A stretch of DNA of 64,000 bases from Paludibacteraceae bacterium (GTDB taxonomy: Bacteria; Bacteroidota; Bacteroidia; Bacteroidales; Paludibacteraceae). The position numbers and the translations under genes are program-made. The notes below the pieces were generated by a model that had not been told where the DNA came from, ran no database searches, and worked only from the letters and a program-made list of their open reading frames with translations. The stretch covers positions 62,001-126,000 of the forward strand of contig JAFPXH010000009.1 in assembly GCA_017394705.1 (NCBI GenBank), given 5' to 3'. Of the stretch, positions 26,563-35,234 are shown piece after piece. Every line of letters begins with the position of its first letter. The first letter of the stretch is position 1.

Positions 26563-27784
26563 CAAGGTGGAAAGTGAAAAGTTAAAAGTGAAAAGTGGAA
26601 AGTACATATTAGGAAGATGGTTAGGGCTTGTGGTCCTTTCCGTTCTCAGTTTACATTTTTCTGTTTATGCAGCCGACTCCGTCAAAGACCTCCAGAAACA
26701 GCAGAAAAAACTACAACAGGAGATTGAGACGACCAATAAGATGCTCAAACAGACCAAAAAAGATGAGAAAGCCACGCTGAACAAACTGCAACTCATCGGT
26801 GAGAACATCAAAACGCAGAAGAAACTCATCAACACGCTCGATAATGAAATCACGGCGCTCAACCGCGAGATGAAAACACTGAGTAACACGCGCGACTCGC
26901 TGCAAGTGGTGCTGGATGGGCATAAGGCCGATTACGCACAGATGGTTCGTCAGAGCCATTATGCCCGAATGCAACAGTCACCGTTGCTATTCCTGATGAG
27001 TAGCGATAGTTTTCAGCAGTTAGCACGACGCGCACGCTATTTGCAGGAGTTCGCCCGTTTTCGTCAACAACAAGTGGCGCGCATCGAATATGCGCAAGCT
27101 GAGATAGATACACAGAACGAGTTGCTGCAAGAGAACAAAAATGACAAACAGAATGCGCTCTCTACCCGCAAACGGGAACAGGAGAACCTCAAACGCGACG
27201 AACGCAAGCAGCAGAACATGCTTACGCAACTCAAGTCCAAAGAGAAAGACCTGAGCAAACAACTGCAGCAGAAACAGAAAAAAGTAGCGGAACTGAATAA
27301 GAAAATAGATGACATCATACGCAAACAAGCTGCGTCCAAAACGAGTCTAACCAAAGAGCAACAACTCGTGGCTGGAGGATTTGAAGCCAACAAAGGACGA
27401 CTGCCTTGGCCGGTGGAAAAAGGATTGATAAGCGGGCACTTCGGCAAACAGCAGCACCCTGTCTATCAACACGTTACAATGGACAACAAGGGTATTTACC
27501 TTCAGACCGTAGCAGGAAGCAAAGCACGAGCGGTATACAAAGGAGAAGTGACCAGTTGCTTCATGATTGCCAATACATATGCCGTCATCGTTCAACACGG
27601 TAACTACCGAACCGTGTACTCGAACCTCAGCAAACTGAACGTCAAACAGGGCGATAAAGTGGAGACCAAACAAGCCATCGGCACAATCTTCACCGACCCC
27701 GAACAAGACCAGAAAACGGAATTATATTTCCAGATATACAAAGACCGAGACATTTTAAACCCTGAATTATGGATAGCGAGATAA
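26543..27784 (+). CDS. EnvC-like murein hydrolase activator (degenerate LytM/M23 domain)
   Basis: About 413 residues. It starts at ATG 26543, overlapping DUF4292 by 20 bases; a GTG at 26567 would match the start of the TPR gene. Signal peptide to about VYA, then two long coiled-coil blocks (about residues 45-270), then a LytM domain (about 290-413). The zinc site is broken: the usual H-x-x-x-D pattern reads HVTMD, but the later HxH reads LYFQI. This is typical of EnvC-type activators, which switch on amidases at the division site rather than cut the wall. Confidence 0.85.
   Translation: MCQNFFDKVESEKLKVKSGKYILGRWLGLVVLSVLSLHFSVYAADSVKDLQKQQKKLQQEIETTNKMLKQTKKDEKATLNKLQLIGENIKTQKKLINTLDNEITALNREMKTLSNTRDSLQVVLDGHKADYAQMVRQSHYARMQQSPLLFLMSSDSFQQLARRARYLQEFARFRQQQVARIEYAQAEIDTQNELLQENKNDKQNALSTRKREQENLKRDERKQQNMLTQLKSKEKDLSKQLQQKQKKVAELNKKIDDIIRKQAASKTSLTKEQQLVAGGFEANKGRLPWPVEKGLISGHFGKQQHPVYQHVTMDNKGIYLQTVAGSKARAVYKGEVTSCFMIANTYAVIVQHGNYRTVYSNLSKLNVKQGDKVETKQAIGTIFTDPEQDQKTELYFQIYKDRDILNPELWIAR
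26568..26642 (+). repeat. Word repeat and duplicated leader, copy 2
   Basis: GTGGAAAGTGAAAAG.. words, then GGAAAGTACATATTAGGAAG and TTAGGGCTTGTGGTCCTTTCC. Near-identical to 25040-25112, giving the shared peptide KLKVKSGKYILGR before two unrelated mature proteins. Confidence 0.8.
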
Positions 27785-28323
27785 AGTTGAAAGTTAAAAG
27801 TTTAAAGTTTAAAGGGCTTGCGCTATGCGCGATGGTGTTATTTTGCCTCTCTTCCTGCAAAGAGAATAACTGGATGGACTGGAAAGTGCAGAACGAGTTA
27901 TGGCTCAAACAGAACGCCCTTCGCGATAGTGTCGTTTCATTATCCAGCGGGCTGCAATACAAAGTCATCACAGACCCGGGAGCTAAGAACGGCGAAGCTG
28001 TGCCTAACCCCGTCGGGAGTACTATCGTCTGTGACTACTCCGTGCGTCTGATTAACGGATATTACATTCAGAAAGATGTGCACAACGCCACGCTGCAACT
28101 GTCCACCACTATCCCCGGATTTGCTGAGGGATGCCATCACATCCATAATCATGGAGATATAGAACTCTATATCCCGGCCTATCTCGGTTATGATTATGAG
28201 AAATACAGAACCGGCACCTACGTCGAGGCCGAAGGATACGGCACCGAAGGCACACAGGGTTATATTCCGCCGTTCTCTACCTTGATATACACCATTCATC
28301 TATGCGGTATCTCCGGCAACTGA
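27769..28323 (+). CDS. FKBP-type peptidyl-prolyl isomerase lipoprotein
   Basis: 184 residues. The start KLKVKSLKFKG is again translated word repeat; lipobox LSSC with C30. The C-terminal part is an FKBP-like domain (SSGLQYKVI...VGSTIVCDYSVRLINGYYI...IPAYLGYDYE...IPPFSTLIYTIHL). The usual G-x-x-F-D-S strand is altered to GYYIQKDV, so isomerase activity is uncertain. Its start overlaps the EnvC-like gene by 16 bases and its end overlaps the next gene by 22. Confidence 0.78.
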   Translation: MDSEIKLKVKSLKFKGLALCAMVLFCLSSCKENNWMDWKVQNELWLKQNALRDSVVSLSSGLQYKVITDPGAKNGEAVPNPVGSTIVCDYSVRLINGYYIQKDVHNATLQLSTTIPGFAEGCHHIHNHGDIELYIPAYLGYDYEKYRTGTYVEAEGYGTEGTQGYIPPFSTLIYTIHLCGISGN

Positions 28324-28793
28324 TTATATTCGTTTTTCTCCTTACCCTTTGCGGTTGCGAAGATACGTCTTATCATGGTAGTAGTGTGCCCACATACCCC
28401 GTACGCGTGACGATTGACACAAAAGCGGTGTTTGTGGACTTCACGCGCGAGAACCTCAACGCGTATATAACGGTAGATAAAGACTGGTACAAAGAGAACG
28501 GAAAGAATGTACTCCCCACCCCCGTAACCGACGCGTGGGGCTATGGAGGAGTAGTGGTGTACATCAGTATGTTCGGTTATGACGCCTATGATTTAGGGTG
28601 TCCCTATTGCGCAGGAAGAGGACACAAATCGCCCTGCGAGATGCATGGCATCTATGCGGAATGTCCGTTATGCGGAGAAGCCTACGACTTAGGGTGTGGA
28701 TATGCGCTACCCACCACCGGACTGAGCAGAGAAGCACTCAGACGATATAAAACAACTTTCACCGGCGATAAAATAATCGTTACCCAACAATGA
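28302..28793 (+). CDS. Cys-rich Rieske-like lipoprotein
   Basis: 163 residues, signal peptide with LTLCGC (C17 or C19 as lipid site). The body has DLGCPYCAGRGHKSPC and then ECPLCGEAYDLGCGYALPTTG, which recall the CPxCGS-(x)-YD part of Rieske domains and resemble a Bacteroidales group of Rieske-related lipoproteins. The standard C-x-H pair is not present as such: the first site is C-P-Y-C and a later C-E-M-H lies between. It may bind iron–sulphur or zinc, or only keep the fold. Confidence 0.6.
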   Translation: MRYLRQLIIFVFLLTLCGCEDTSYHGSSVPTYPVRVTIDTKAVFVDFTRENLNAYITVDKDWYKENGKNVLPTPVTDAWGYGGVVVYISMFGYDAYDLGCPYCAGRGHKSPCEMHGIYAECPLCGEAYDLGCGYALPTTGLSREALRRYKTTFTGDKIIVTQQ

Positions 28794-29179
28794 TCACCGC
28801 ACAAGATCTTATATCCATCGGCGTCATACGACGGACGCATTACAAAGACCTCCCGGACTTTGTCTTCGTACGTCGTGACGGACTTTTTGTCCCCTTCCGC
28901 TCGGAGAATATCTCCGAACTCATCGGAGAAGAAGGGTTTCTCTTGCGCACAGACATGCAGGAAGAAGGAGACGGTACACTGACCTGGCAGGACTTAGTGG
29001 GATATACGGTGGAGGACGAAGACCAAACTATCGGTGTCATTGCACACATCGATGAGAGTACCATCAACACGCTCGCCACGCTGGAAGACGGACGGATGAT
29101 ACCGCTACACGAAGATTTTATTATCGATATAGACGAAGAAGCACATATCCTACATCTGCAGCTTCCTTTTGAGTTATGA
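28790..29179 (+). CDS. rimM: RimM-like protein with shortened N-terminal domain
   Basis: 129 residues. The second half reads DLVGYTVEDEDQTIGVIAHID, then a DGRMIPLHEDFIIDIDEEAHILHLQLP tail, which is the PRC-barrel half of RimM, the 16S rRNA processing factor. The first half begins like RimM (DLISIGVIRRTHY) and then jumps to FVFVRRDGLFVPF, so about 30-40 residues of the usual N-domain (the HGxxGE region) are missing. The gene overlaps its neighbours at both ends (ATGA with the lipoprotein, ATGA with the methylase). Either a lineage-specific trimmed RimM or a decaying one. Confidence 0.65.
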   Translation: MITAQDLISIGVIRRTHYKDLPDFVFVRRDGLFVPFRSENISELIGEEGFLLRTDMQEEGDGTLTWQDLVGYTVEDEDQTIGVIAHIDESTINTLATLEDGRMIPLHEDFIIDIDEEAHILHLQLPFEL

Positions 29180-29715
29180 ACCGCAAACTGACTACAGCCG
29201 AAATGGGACGCATGAGCGTCAGCGAATACCGACAGGCAGACAAACTGCCGTTGGTCGTGGTGCTGGATAATGTGCGCAGCCAACATAACGTCGGAGCCGT
29301 CTTTCGCACCGCCGACGCCATGCGGATAGAGAGTGTCTGGCTGTGCGGCATCTGTTGCTGCCCACCTAATGCGGAACTGCATAAAACAGCTTTGGGAGCA
29401 GAAGAGACCGTCGAATGGCGCTATTTCAAGGACACTTTGGATGCTGTGCGAGAACTGCAACAACAGGGATATACCGTTTATGCAGTTGAACAGGCACACG
29501 ACTCTCTCACGCTTGAACAAGTAGCGGAACAAATTACAAATAGCCCTAAAACAGCAGTCGTTTTAGGCCATGAGGTCTTCGGCGTACAACAGCAAGTCAT
29601 TGACCTATGCCACCAATGTATTGAAATCCCGCAGTTCGGAACCAAGCACTCGATGAACGTCTCGGTTACGGCAGGCATCGTCATGTACCGTCTGACCAAT
29701 GCCCTTAGACGCTAA
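29176..29715 (+). CDS. TrmH/SpoU-family RNA 2'-O-methyltransferase
   Basis: 179 residues, a SPOUT enzyme without an extra N-terminal domain. Motifs: LDNVRSQHNVGAVFRTADA (motif 1), VVLGHEVFGV (motif 2) and IPQFGTKHSMNVSVTAGIVMYRL (motif 3, SAM-binding knot). It would methylate ribose in tRNA or rRNA; the site cannot be told. Starts 4 bases inside rimM. Confidence 0.9.
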   Translation: MNRKLTTAEMGRMSVSEYRQADKLPLVVVLDNVRSQHNVGAVFRTADAMRIESVWLCGICCCPPNAELHKTALGAEETVEWRYFKDTLDAVRELQQQGYTVYAVEQAHDSLTLEQVAEQITNSPKTAVVLGHEVFGVQQQVIDLCHQCIEIPQFGTKHSMNVSVTAGIVMYRLTNALRR

Positions 29716-29740
29716 TAGTTTAACTTTTTAACCGTTTAAC

Positions 29741-31228
29741 GTGCAAAGCACCACTCTGACATTACTCTCTCCCGCCAAAAACAAACAGGTTGCGCGCGCG
29801 GCCATACAGGCGGGCGCAGACGCCGTATATATAGGTGCGCCTGATTTTGGGGCGCGCCAGGCGGCGGGTAATAGTATAGCAGACATTGCGGAAGTGGTGC
29901 AAGAAGCACATCTTTACGGCGTGCAAGTACTGGTAACGGTCAATACGCTGCTCCACGAAGATGAATATGCACGGGCCGTAGAGATGATGCACGAACTGCA
30001 CCGTGTCGGTGTAGATGCAATTATCATACAGGATCTGCATCTGTTGGACTTTGATCTTCCACCTATCCGCCTGCATGCCTCCACGCAATGCGACAACCGC
30101 ACTCCCGAACAAGTGGCACGCTTACGAGACTTAGGGTTCAAACGCGTCGTCTTGGCGCGTGAACTATCCATTGAGGAGATTCGAGCCATTCATAAAGCCG
30201 TCCCGGATATCGAACTCGAAGCGTTCGTACACGGCGCTTTGTGTGTTTGTTATTCAGGCCGCTGTTTTATGAGCGAAGTATTAGCAGGACGCAGCGCAAA
30301 CAGAGGTGCTTGCGCACAGTATTGCCGAATGGCATACGACCTGCTTGATGCCGAAGGAAACGAAGTACTGGACGACAAAGGTCTGCCTATTCACCAGCGG
30401 TATGTGCTCTCTCTGCAAGACTTGGACCGCAGTGCCTATTTAGGAGAACTCATTGATGCAGGCGTTACGACCTTTAAGATAGAGGGAAGACTCAAAGATG
30501 CTGATTACGTGACGAATATAACGGCTTATTATCGGGAGAAATTAGATCAATTCACAAGCCACAAATCACAAGTCACAAATAAAGGGGACGTGTACAAACG
30601 CTCTTTCACCCCGAATCCGGAGAAAACCTTCCACCGCGGAGCCACGGATTATTTCCTGCACGGCCGTACACCACACATGGCTAATTGGAACACGCCCAAA
30701 TCCACAGGAGAATACATCGGCTCCGTCCTCGAGGCACGAGGTAACACACTCCGCGTGCAACTCAATCACGGAATCACGCTCCATAACGGCGACGGATTGA
30801 CGATCGGTAGCGAAGGCTTCTCCGTCAACGGTGTAGAAGGAAACATAATCAAGGTCAATAAAGAAATCTCCCTTCCTTTAAAGAAAGGGCCGGAGTTAGG
30901 CCTCTTTCGAAATCTCGATACAGAATTCGTTAAAAACCTACATTCCGAGCGGCGCATACCCGTTGATATCCTCGTTCGCGAAACGGAAGACGGCTTTGAA
31001 TTGCAGTATAAAGCCTTATCTTCAGACCGGATTTGGAGCGGTACTTTTGCCTATCCCCATGAGCCCGCCGAGAAAGCAGACAGAGCACTCGACAACATTC
31101 GCACACAGCTAACCAAACTTGGAGACACTCCTTTTATAGCGCGCGCTATACGCATGGAGACCAAACCCTATTTTATTCCTATTAGCATCCTCAACCAGTG
31201 GCGCAGAGAAGTTCTACATACCCTTTGA
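29741..31228 (+). CDS. U32-family RNA hydroxylase (peptidase U32 family)
   Basis: 495 residues from GTG 29741. The U32 barrel is clear: GADAVYIGAPDFGAR, and the iron–sulphur cysteine stretch CVCYSGRCFMSEVLAGRSANRGACAQYCR. Relatives (TrhP/YegQ, RlhA/YdcP) hydroxylate tRNA or rRNA bases using prephenate. Two oddities: word-repeat codons (TSHKSQVTNKG, 30550-30583) and a palindromic element (SLPLKKGPELG, 30867-30903) are both inserted in frame. The C-terminal Cys domain usual for the family lies in a separate overlapping frame (next entry). Confidence 0.88.
   Translation: MQSTTLTLLSPAKNKQVARAAIQAGADAVYIGAPDFGARQAAGNSIADIAEVVQEAHLYGVQVLVTVNTLLHEDEYARAVEMMHELHRVGVDAIIIQDLHLLDFDLPPIRLHASTQCDNRTPEQVARLRDLGFKRVVLARELSIEEIRAIHKAVPDIELEAFVHGALCVCYSGRCFMSEVLAGRSANRGACAQYCRMAYDLLDAEGNEVLDDKGLPIHQRYVLSLQDLDRSAYLGELIDAGVTTFKIEGRLKDADYVTNITAYYREKLDQFTSHKSQVTNKGDVYKRSFTPNPEKTFHRGATDYFLHGRTPHMANWNTPKSTGEYIGSVLEARGNTLRVQLNHGITLHNGDGLTIGSEGFSVNGVEGNIIKVNKEISLPLKKGPELGLFRNLDTEFVKNLHSERRIPVDILVRETEDGFELQYKALSSDRIWSGTFAYPHEPAEKADRALDNIRTQLTKLGDTPFIARAIRMETKPYFIPISILNQWRREVLHTL
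30867..30903 (+). repeat. Palindromic element in the U32 gene
   Basis: CTCCCTTCCTTTAAAGAAAGGG followed by CCGGAGTTAGGC: the same palindrome plus G-rich tail as in coaE, and the same frame (SLPLKKG vs SLPLREG). Confidence 0.6.
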
Positions 31229-31386
31229 TGACTTGCAAATACTGCCTGCTTTTCGAGCTTGGCCACTGTCGCAAGATTAATCCTTACCCGCAAGGCAAGG
31301 AACCACGCTTCCTGCGCCTGCGTACAGGGCAAAAACTGACGCTGCATTTCGACTGCCAACGATGTGAAATGACAATAAATCTATAG
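31228..31386 (+). CDS. Split-off Cys-rich C-terminal domain of the U32 protein
   Basis: 52 residues from ATG 31228, which overlaps the U32 stop as TGATG. The sequence CKYCLLFELGHC...EPRFLRLRTGQKLTLHFDCQRCEM resembles the last domain of longer Bacteroidales U32 proteins, where it is fused. Here it would be made by stop–start re-initiation and could assemble with the main chain. A sequencing or real frameshift is the other possibility, but an in-phase overlap with clean start codon favours a true split. Confidence 0.7.
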   Translation: MTCKYCLLFELGHCRKINPYPQGKEPRFLRLRTGQKLTLHFDCQRCEMTINL

Positions 31387-31388
31387 AT

Positions 31389-33140
31389 ATGAAAAAACGT
31401 TTCCTCTTCATCATCTTGGTCTGCTCATTAGGTTTGCAGACTTTTGCCGCCTCATGGTCTTTCTCCGGCGGATACATGTATTTCGACAACTCACAAACCC
31501 AATGGTCGGACAATAGTCTGATGCTCATCATAGGTAAGTCCGATTGGTCAGGAGTGTACGAAATGATGCCTGCCGACGAGCCAGGTTTATGGTACTGCGC
31601 CTTACCTTCATCCGGATGGAGTGATGCAGAATATATGGCTGTTATCGGTGGTTCGACCGTCTGGGCCAAAGGTGCATGGGGAAGCGAGAACCTGAAGAAT
31701 GCCACGCATTATTCGGCAGTCTACACAGCAGGCTTGAAATCATCAGCAGGGCAAGGATTTCTCTTTACGCCGGAGACTACAGAGAATGGTTGCAGACTAA
31801 AACTGACATACCGGGGAGAAGACTTTTCCGGCAAGTCTTTTGGCACGACGGAGAAGAATAACTGCTATCTGATTGATGCAGAAAAACAACTAATAACATT
31901 CATCTTCTCTACCTCCGAGAAACGCTTTAATATCAACCGTTCGGACATCCGAAAGATATACGTCTATGGGTCTATCACGGCATGGGACAATGCCGACGAA
32001 GCCTATCGGCTGAACGGTTACAGCGACGATGGTTGTTTCTTCCGCACATTCCCTTTGTCGGCCATCGAAGCGGTGGGTAACAGCGGGCAACCGGAGTTCC
32101 TTTTCCATGTATTCAAAACCGACGGAAGTGATTATACCGTTAAGAGTTCGCCTTCTTGGACAGGCGGTATCGACTATCGTCTGCTTTTCAAGAACGGCGG
32201 AGGCGAGAACATGGTTGTAGCATTGCCGGGAGATGATTTAGATGAGATATACGCCCGCAATCTCAAAGCGCAGGATGTACGTAAATTGGCGCAGTGGGAT
32301 CTGACGAAAGAAGAGGAGCAAAAGAAAATCAGTAATTTCCGTTGTGTGCCCGGCACAACACAACTGTACCGCAGTTATCATCCTTTCGACCCATCCCGGC
32401 CGGAGTATGATACGGAAGAACGCAGACTCTTCTGGGTGGCACAGAATGCCGACGCAGCAGGTATTCAATGCGATATAGCGCTCTCAGGTGATATGACTGG
32501 ACATGCAGGCAAAACGTACTCCTGTGGCGGACACACCTACACCATTACCATTCCCGAGTATTACAAAGCGATTATAGATAAGGAACGTGTATTGTATGTC
32601 GGCACTGCCAATGGACACACACCGGGTTATAGTGATGCCATCTTCCATAGCGATGGCGAGCGTTTCGCGCAGTGGATACAAGAAACGGTGGAGTTTATCT
32701 TGTCAGACAAGCACCCCGCTCCTTTCCAGATTCACTGCGCGCTGGGGTCGGACCGCACTGGGGCTTTCTGTGCTACCATCGCTGCGCTCTGCGGAGCTTC
32801 ATGGGAAGAAATAGCTGCAGACTATGAGGCAACATCCAACCTCCAAGTAAACGAGTACCGTCACCGGAATTGTATCCGTTATTGTTTGCGCCACATGAGT
32901 GGAGTGGACCCTGCTGTGGACACACATTTCAATGATGCTGTCGTTGCACATTTTGTCCAAGGAGGATGGCTGACCGCAGACCAAATAACCCAACTGAAGA
33001 CCAAACTGAAAGCCGAAACAGGACAAGGCACTGATTGTGCCTGCATGCCCGAACTGGCAAATAAGAAACTGCAAGACGGGCAGTTGATTATTGAGCGGGG
33101 AGAGAAGAAATATACTGCTGCAGGTATAGAAATACGATAA
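31389..33140 (+). CDS. Secreted tyrosine/dual-specificity phosphatase-like protein with C-terminal sorting-type tail
   Basis: 583 residues with a signal peptide (to TFAAS). The N-terminal 270 residues are β-rich, like starch-module or carbohydrate-binding domains. The C-terminal half has the phosphatase loop HCALGSDRTG (Cys450, C-x5-R) and an upstream Asp-rich region, as in Tyr phosphatase/phosphoinositide phosphatases. The last 30 residues, KLQDGQLIIERGEKKYTAAG.., match the GQLxI...Y..xG tail of other exported proteins in this window (type IX-like sorting domain). Substrate unknown; inositol phosphates or phosphoproteins would be usual for the fold. Confidence 0.75.
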   Translation: MKKRFLFIILVCSLGLQTFAASWSFSGGYMYFDNSQTQWSDNSLMLIIGKSDWSGVYEMMPADEPGLWYCALPSSGWSDAEYMAVIGGSTVWAKGAWGSENLKNATHYSAVYTAGLKSSAGQGFLFTPETTENGCRLKLTYRGEDFSGKSFGTTEKNNCYLIDAEKQLITFIFSTSEKRFNINRSDIRKIYVYGSITAWDNADEAYRLNGYSDDGCFFRTFPLSAIEAVGNSGQPEFLFHVFKTDGSDYTVKSSPSWTGGIDYRLLFKNGGGENMVVALPGDDLDEIYARNLKAQDVRKLAQWDLTKEEEQKKISNFRCVPGTTQLYRSYHPFDPSRPEYDTEERRLFWVAQNADAAGIQCDIALSGDMTGHAGKTYSCGGHTYTITIPEYYKAIIDKERVLYVGTANGHTPGYSDAIFHSDGERFAQWIQETVEFILSDKHPAPFQIHCALGSDRTGAFCATIAALCGASWEEIAADYEATSNLQVNEYRHRNCIRYCLRHMSGVDPAVDTHFNDAVVAHFVQGGWLTADQITQLKTKLKAETGQGTDCACMPELANKKLQDGQLIIERGEKKYTAAGIEIR

Positions 33141-33207
33141 AAATGGGTTAAGAAGGGCTATACTCTAAGTTAATAACGTAGAAAAATTGACAAATTTTGT
33201 ATAAAAG

Positions 33208-33230
33208 GAGCACTTCGGTGCTCTTTTTTA
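33208..33230 (+). terminator. Rho-independent terminator
   Basis: GAGCAC-TTCG-GTGCTC followed by TTTTTT: an ideal UUCG-capped hairpin after the phosphatase-like gene. Confidence 0.88.
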
Positions 33231-33238
33231 TATATGCA

Positions 33239-33270
33239 TTTGCATATATCAATTATTTTTTGTATCTTTG
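33239..33270 (+). promoter_or_regulatory. Promoter of the dapB–lepB run
   Basis: TTTG (33239), 20 bases, TATCTTTG (33263-33270), extended as TTTGCATATATC. ATG of dapB is 20 bases downstream of the -7 box. Confidence 0.8.
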
Positions 33271-33290
33271 CGCCCGATTTTTTGCGAAGT

Positions 33291-33902
33291 ATGAAAATAG
33301 CGATTATAGGATACGGCAAAATGGGCCATATGATTGAAGAGATTGCCCTCCAGCGCGGACACTCCATCGTCGCGAGGATTGATGCCGGCGATGACTTCAA
33401 TCTCAACGATGCAGAGGTAGCGATTGAGTTCTCCACCCCGCTGACTGCTAAGGATAATATTTTACGCGCGTGGGCGCAAAACGTGCCCGTGGTATGCGGC
33501 ACGACAGGATGGGATGTTGCGGAACTGATCGAAGAAGACCATCGCCTTCACAACAAACCGATGCTCGTTTGGAAAAGCAATTTCTCCGTCGGCGTGAATA
33601 TCTTTTTTGACATCAACAAAATGCTGGCGCAGGAGATGGCTTCCCAGCCGCAATATACGCCCTCCATCACCGAGATTCACCATATTCACAAACTCGACAA
33701 ACCCTCCGGCACAGCGAAAACGCTCGCGGAGCAGATTGCCCCGAACGTACCAATCGATTCTATCCGCGAAGGAGAAGTGCCGGGGACGCATGAAGTGAAA
33801 TGGGATAGCGAAGAGGACACCATCATCATTACGCACATCGCCAAAGGACGTCGGGGCTTTGCCCTCGGAGCGGTTTTGGCGGCCGAAGAAATAACAAAAT
33901 AG
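33291..33902 (+). CDS. dapB: 4-hydroxy-tetrahydrodipicolinate reductase
   Basis: 203 residues; second step of the diaminopimelate/lysine branch. Rossmann start IAIIGYGKMGHMI, VVCGTTGWD, SNFSVGVNIFF, and the DapB signature EIHHIHKLDKPSGTAKTLA with the catalytic His pair and Lys. The end RRGFALGAVLAAEEITK is the family's usual last helix, so the protein is compact but complete. An ATG at 33234 in the same frame is upstream of the promoter and is rejected. Confidence 0.94.
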   Translation: MKIAIIGYGKMGHMIEEIALQRGHSIVARIDAGDDFNLNDAEVAIEFSTPLTAKDNILRAWAQNVPVVCGTTGWDVAELIEEDHRLHNKPMLVWKSNFSVGVNIFFDINKMLAQEMASQPQYTPSITEIHHIHKLDKPSGTAKTLAEQIAPNVPIDSIREGEVPGTHEVKWDSEEDTIIITHIAKGRRGFALGAVLAAEEITK

Positions 33903-33905
33903 AAT

Positions 33906-35234
33906 ATGAAAAGTTTGCAAGATAGATTAACTGAAGTCACACGCGGCGAATGGATCCGCGCGGCTATATGGAGTGCGTTGTACATCGCCTTCGTCATTTG
34001 GGTCGCTTGGGGTGACTGGAAAAGTCTGGGCTGGCTGGCGTTACTGCCGGTTATTATCGATGCGTTCACCACGAAGTACATCAATTACTCCTGGTGGCGT
34101 AAGTACAAAGACACCAAACCTACACTCTACACCCTGTTTAGTTGGATTGATGCCATTCTCTTTGCGCTGGTGGCGGTCTATTTCATCAATCTGTATATCT
34201 TCCAGAATTACCAAATACCTTCTTCCTCGTTGGAGAAAACGCTGCGCGTGGGGGATTTCCTCTATGTAAGCAAAATGGCTTATGGTGCCCGCGTGCCGCA
34301 GACGCCGCTCTCTATGCCGCTCGTCCAGCACACTTTCCCTGAATGGTTAGGCGGTGGGAAGAGTTATTTTGACAAACCCCATTGGGACTACAAACGCCTC
34401 AAAGGTTGGACAAGTCCCCACAAAGGAGATATCTTCGTCTTCAATTTCCCTGCCGGAGACACCGTTTGTCTGAAAATGCAAAATCCCGATTATTACACCC
34501 TCTGCCATTACTACGGCAAAAACTTGGTTCATCAGCGCAAGGATGTGTTCGGAGACATCACCACACGTCCGGTGGACCGCCGCGAGAACTACGTCAAGCG
34601 TTGTGTAGGCGAACCGGGCGATTCACTGCAAATCATCGATAACGTCATTTATATCAATGGTGAGCGCGAACCCGAAAGGGAAGGAATGCAACTCAATTAC
34701 CTCGTTCGGACCGACGGACATGTATTCGGAGCCAAATACTTGGATAAACTGGGTATCAGCCTCGCAGACAGAATACAGATTGATGCGCACACGTGGCATT
34801 TCCCGCTGACCAAAGCGATGAAAGCCGAATTGGAGAAGAACCCTCACGTGCTCACTATCAGCATTGAGCCGGAGGCGCAAGGAGGTGCCGTTTATCCGCT
34901 CGGACATACTGAGTGGACGCGTGACAACTACGGACCTATTTATATCCCGCGAAAGGGTGACCGCATTCTTATCACAGAGGACAACTATTGGCTTTACAAA
35001 CGCATTGCCGATGCCTATGAGTTCAAGCCGATAGCGATTGGCGAAGTGTATGAATTTGCCATGGATTATTATTGGGCGATGGGAGACAACAGACACAACT
35101 CTGCGGACAGTCGTTACTGGGGTTTCGTCCCGGAAGACCACATCGTTGGACGACCGGTATTTATATGGCTCTCGCTGGATAAAGATAATCATCGCATTCG
35201 ATGGAATCGCTTGGGGAACGGAGCTAAGAGATGA
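33906..35234 (+). CDS. lepB: Signal peptidase I
   Basis: 442 residues, long for LepB as is common in Bacteroidales. Two membrane segments near the N-terminus, then the catalytic box QIPSSSLEKTL (catalytic Ser near residue 105), a Lys box YVKRCVGEPGD (near 229) and the closing GDNRHNSADSRYWGFVP. It removes signal peptides of the many exported proteins here. Starts 3 bases after dapB; its stop overlaps the WbqC start by 4 bases. Confidence 0.93.
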   Translation: MKSLQDRLTEVTRGEWIRAAIWSALYIAFVIWVAWGDWKSLGWLALLPVIIDAFTTKYINYSWWRKYKDTKPTLYTLFSWIDAILFALVAVYFINLYIFQNYQIPSSSLEKTLRVGDFLYVSKMAYGARVPQTPLSMPLVQHTFPEWLGGGKSYFDKPHWDYKRLKGWTSPHKGDIFVFNFPAGDTVCLKMQNPDYYTLCHYYGKNLVHQRKDVFGDITTRPVDRRENYVKRCVGEPGDSLQIIDNVIYINGEREPEREGMQLNYLVRTDGHVFGAKYLDKLGISLADRIQIDAHTWHFPLTKAMKAELEKNPHVLTISIEPEAQGGAVYPLGHTEWTRDNYGPIYIPRKGDRILITEDNYWLYKRIADAYEFKPIAIGEVYEFAMDYYWAMGDNRHNSADSRYWGFVPEDHIVGRPVFIWLSLDKDNHRIRWNRLGNGAKR

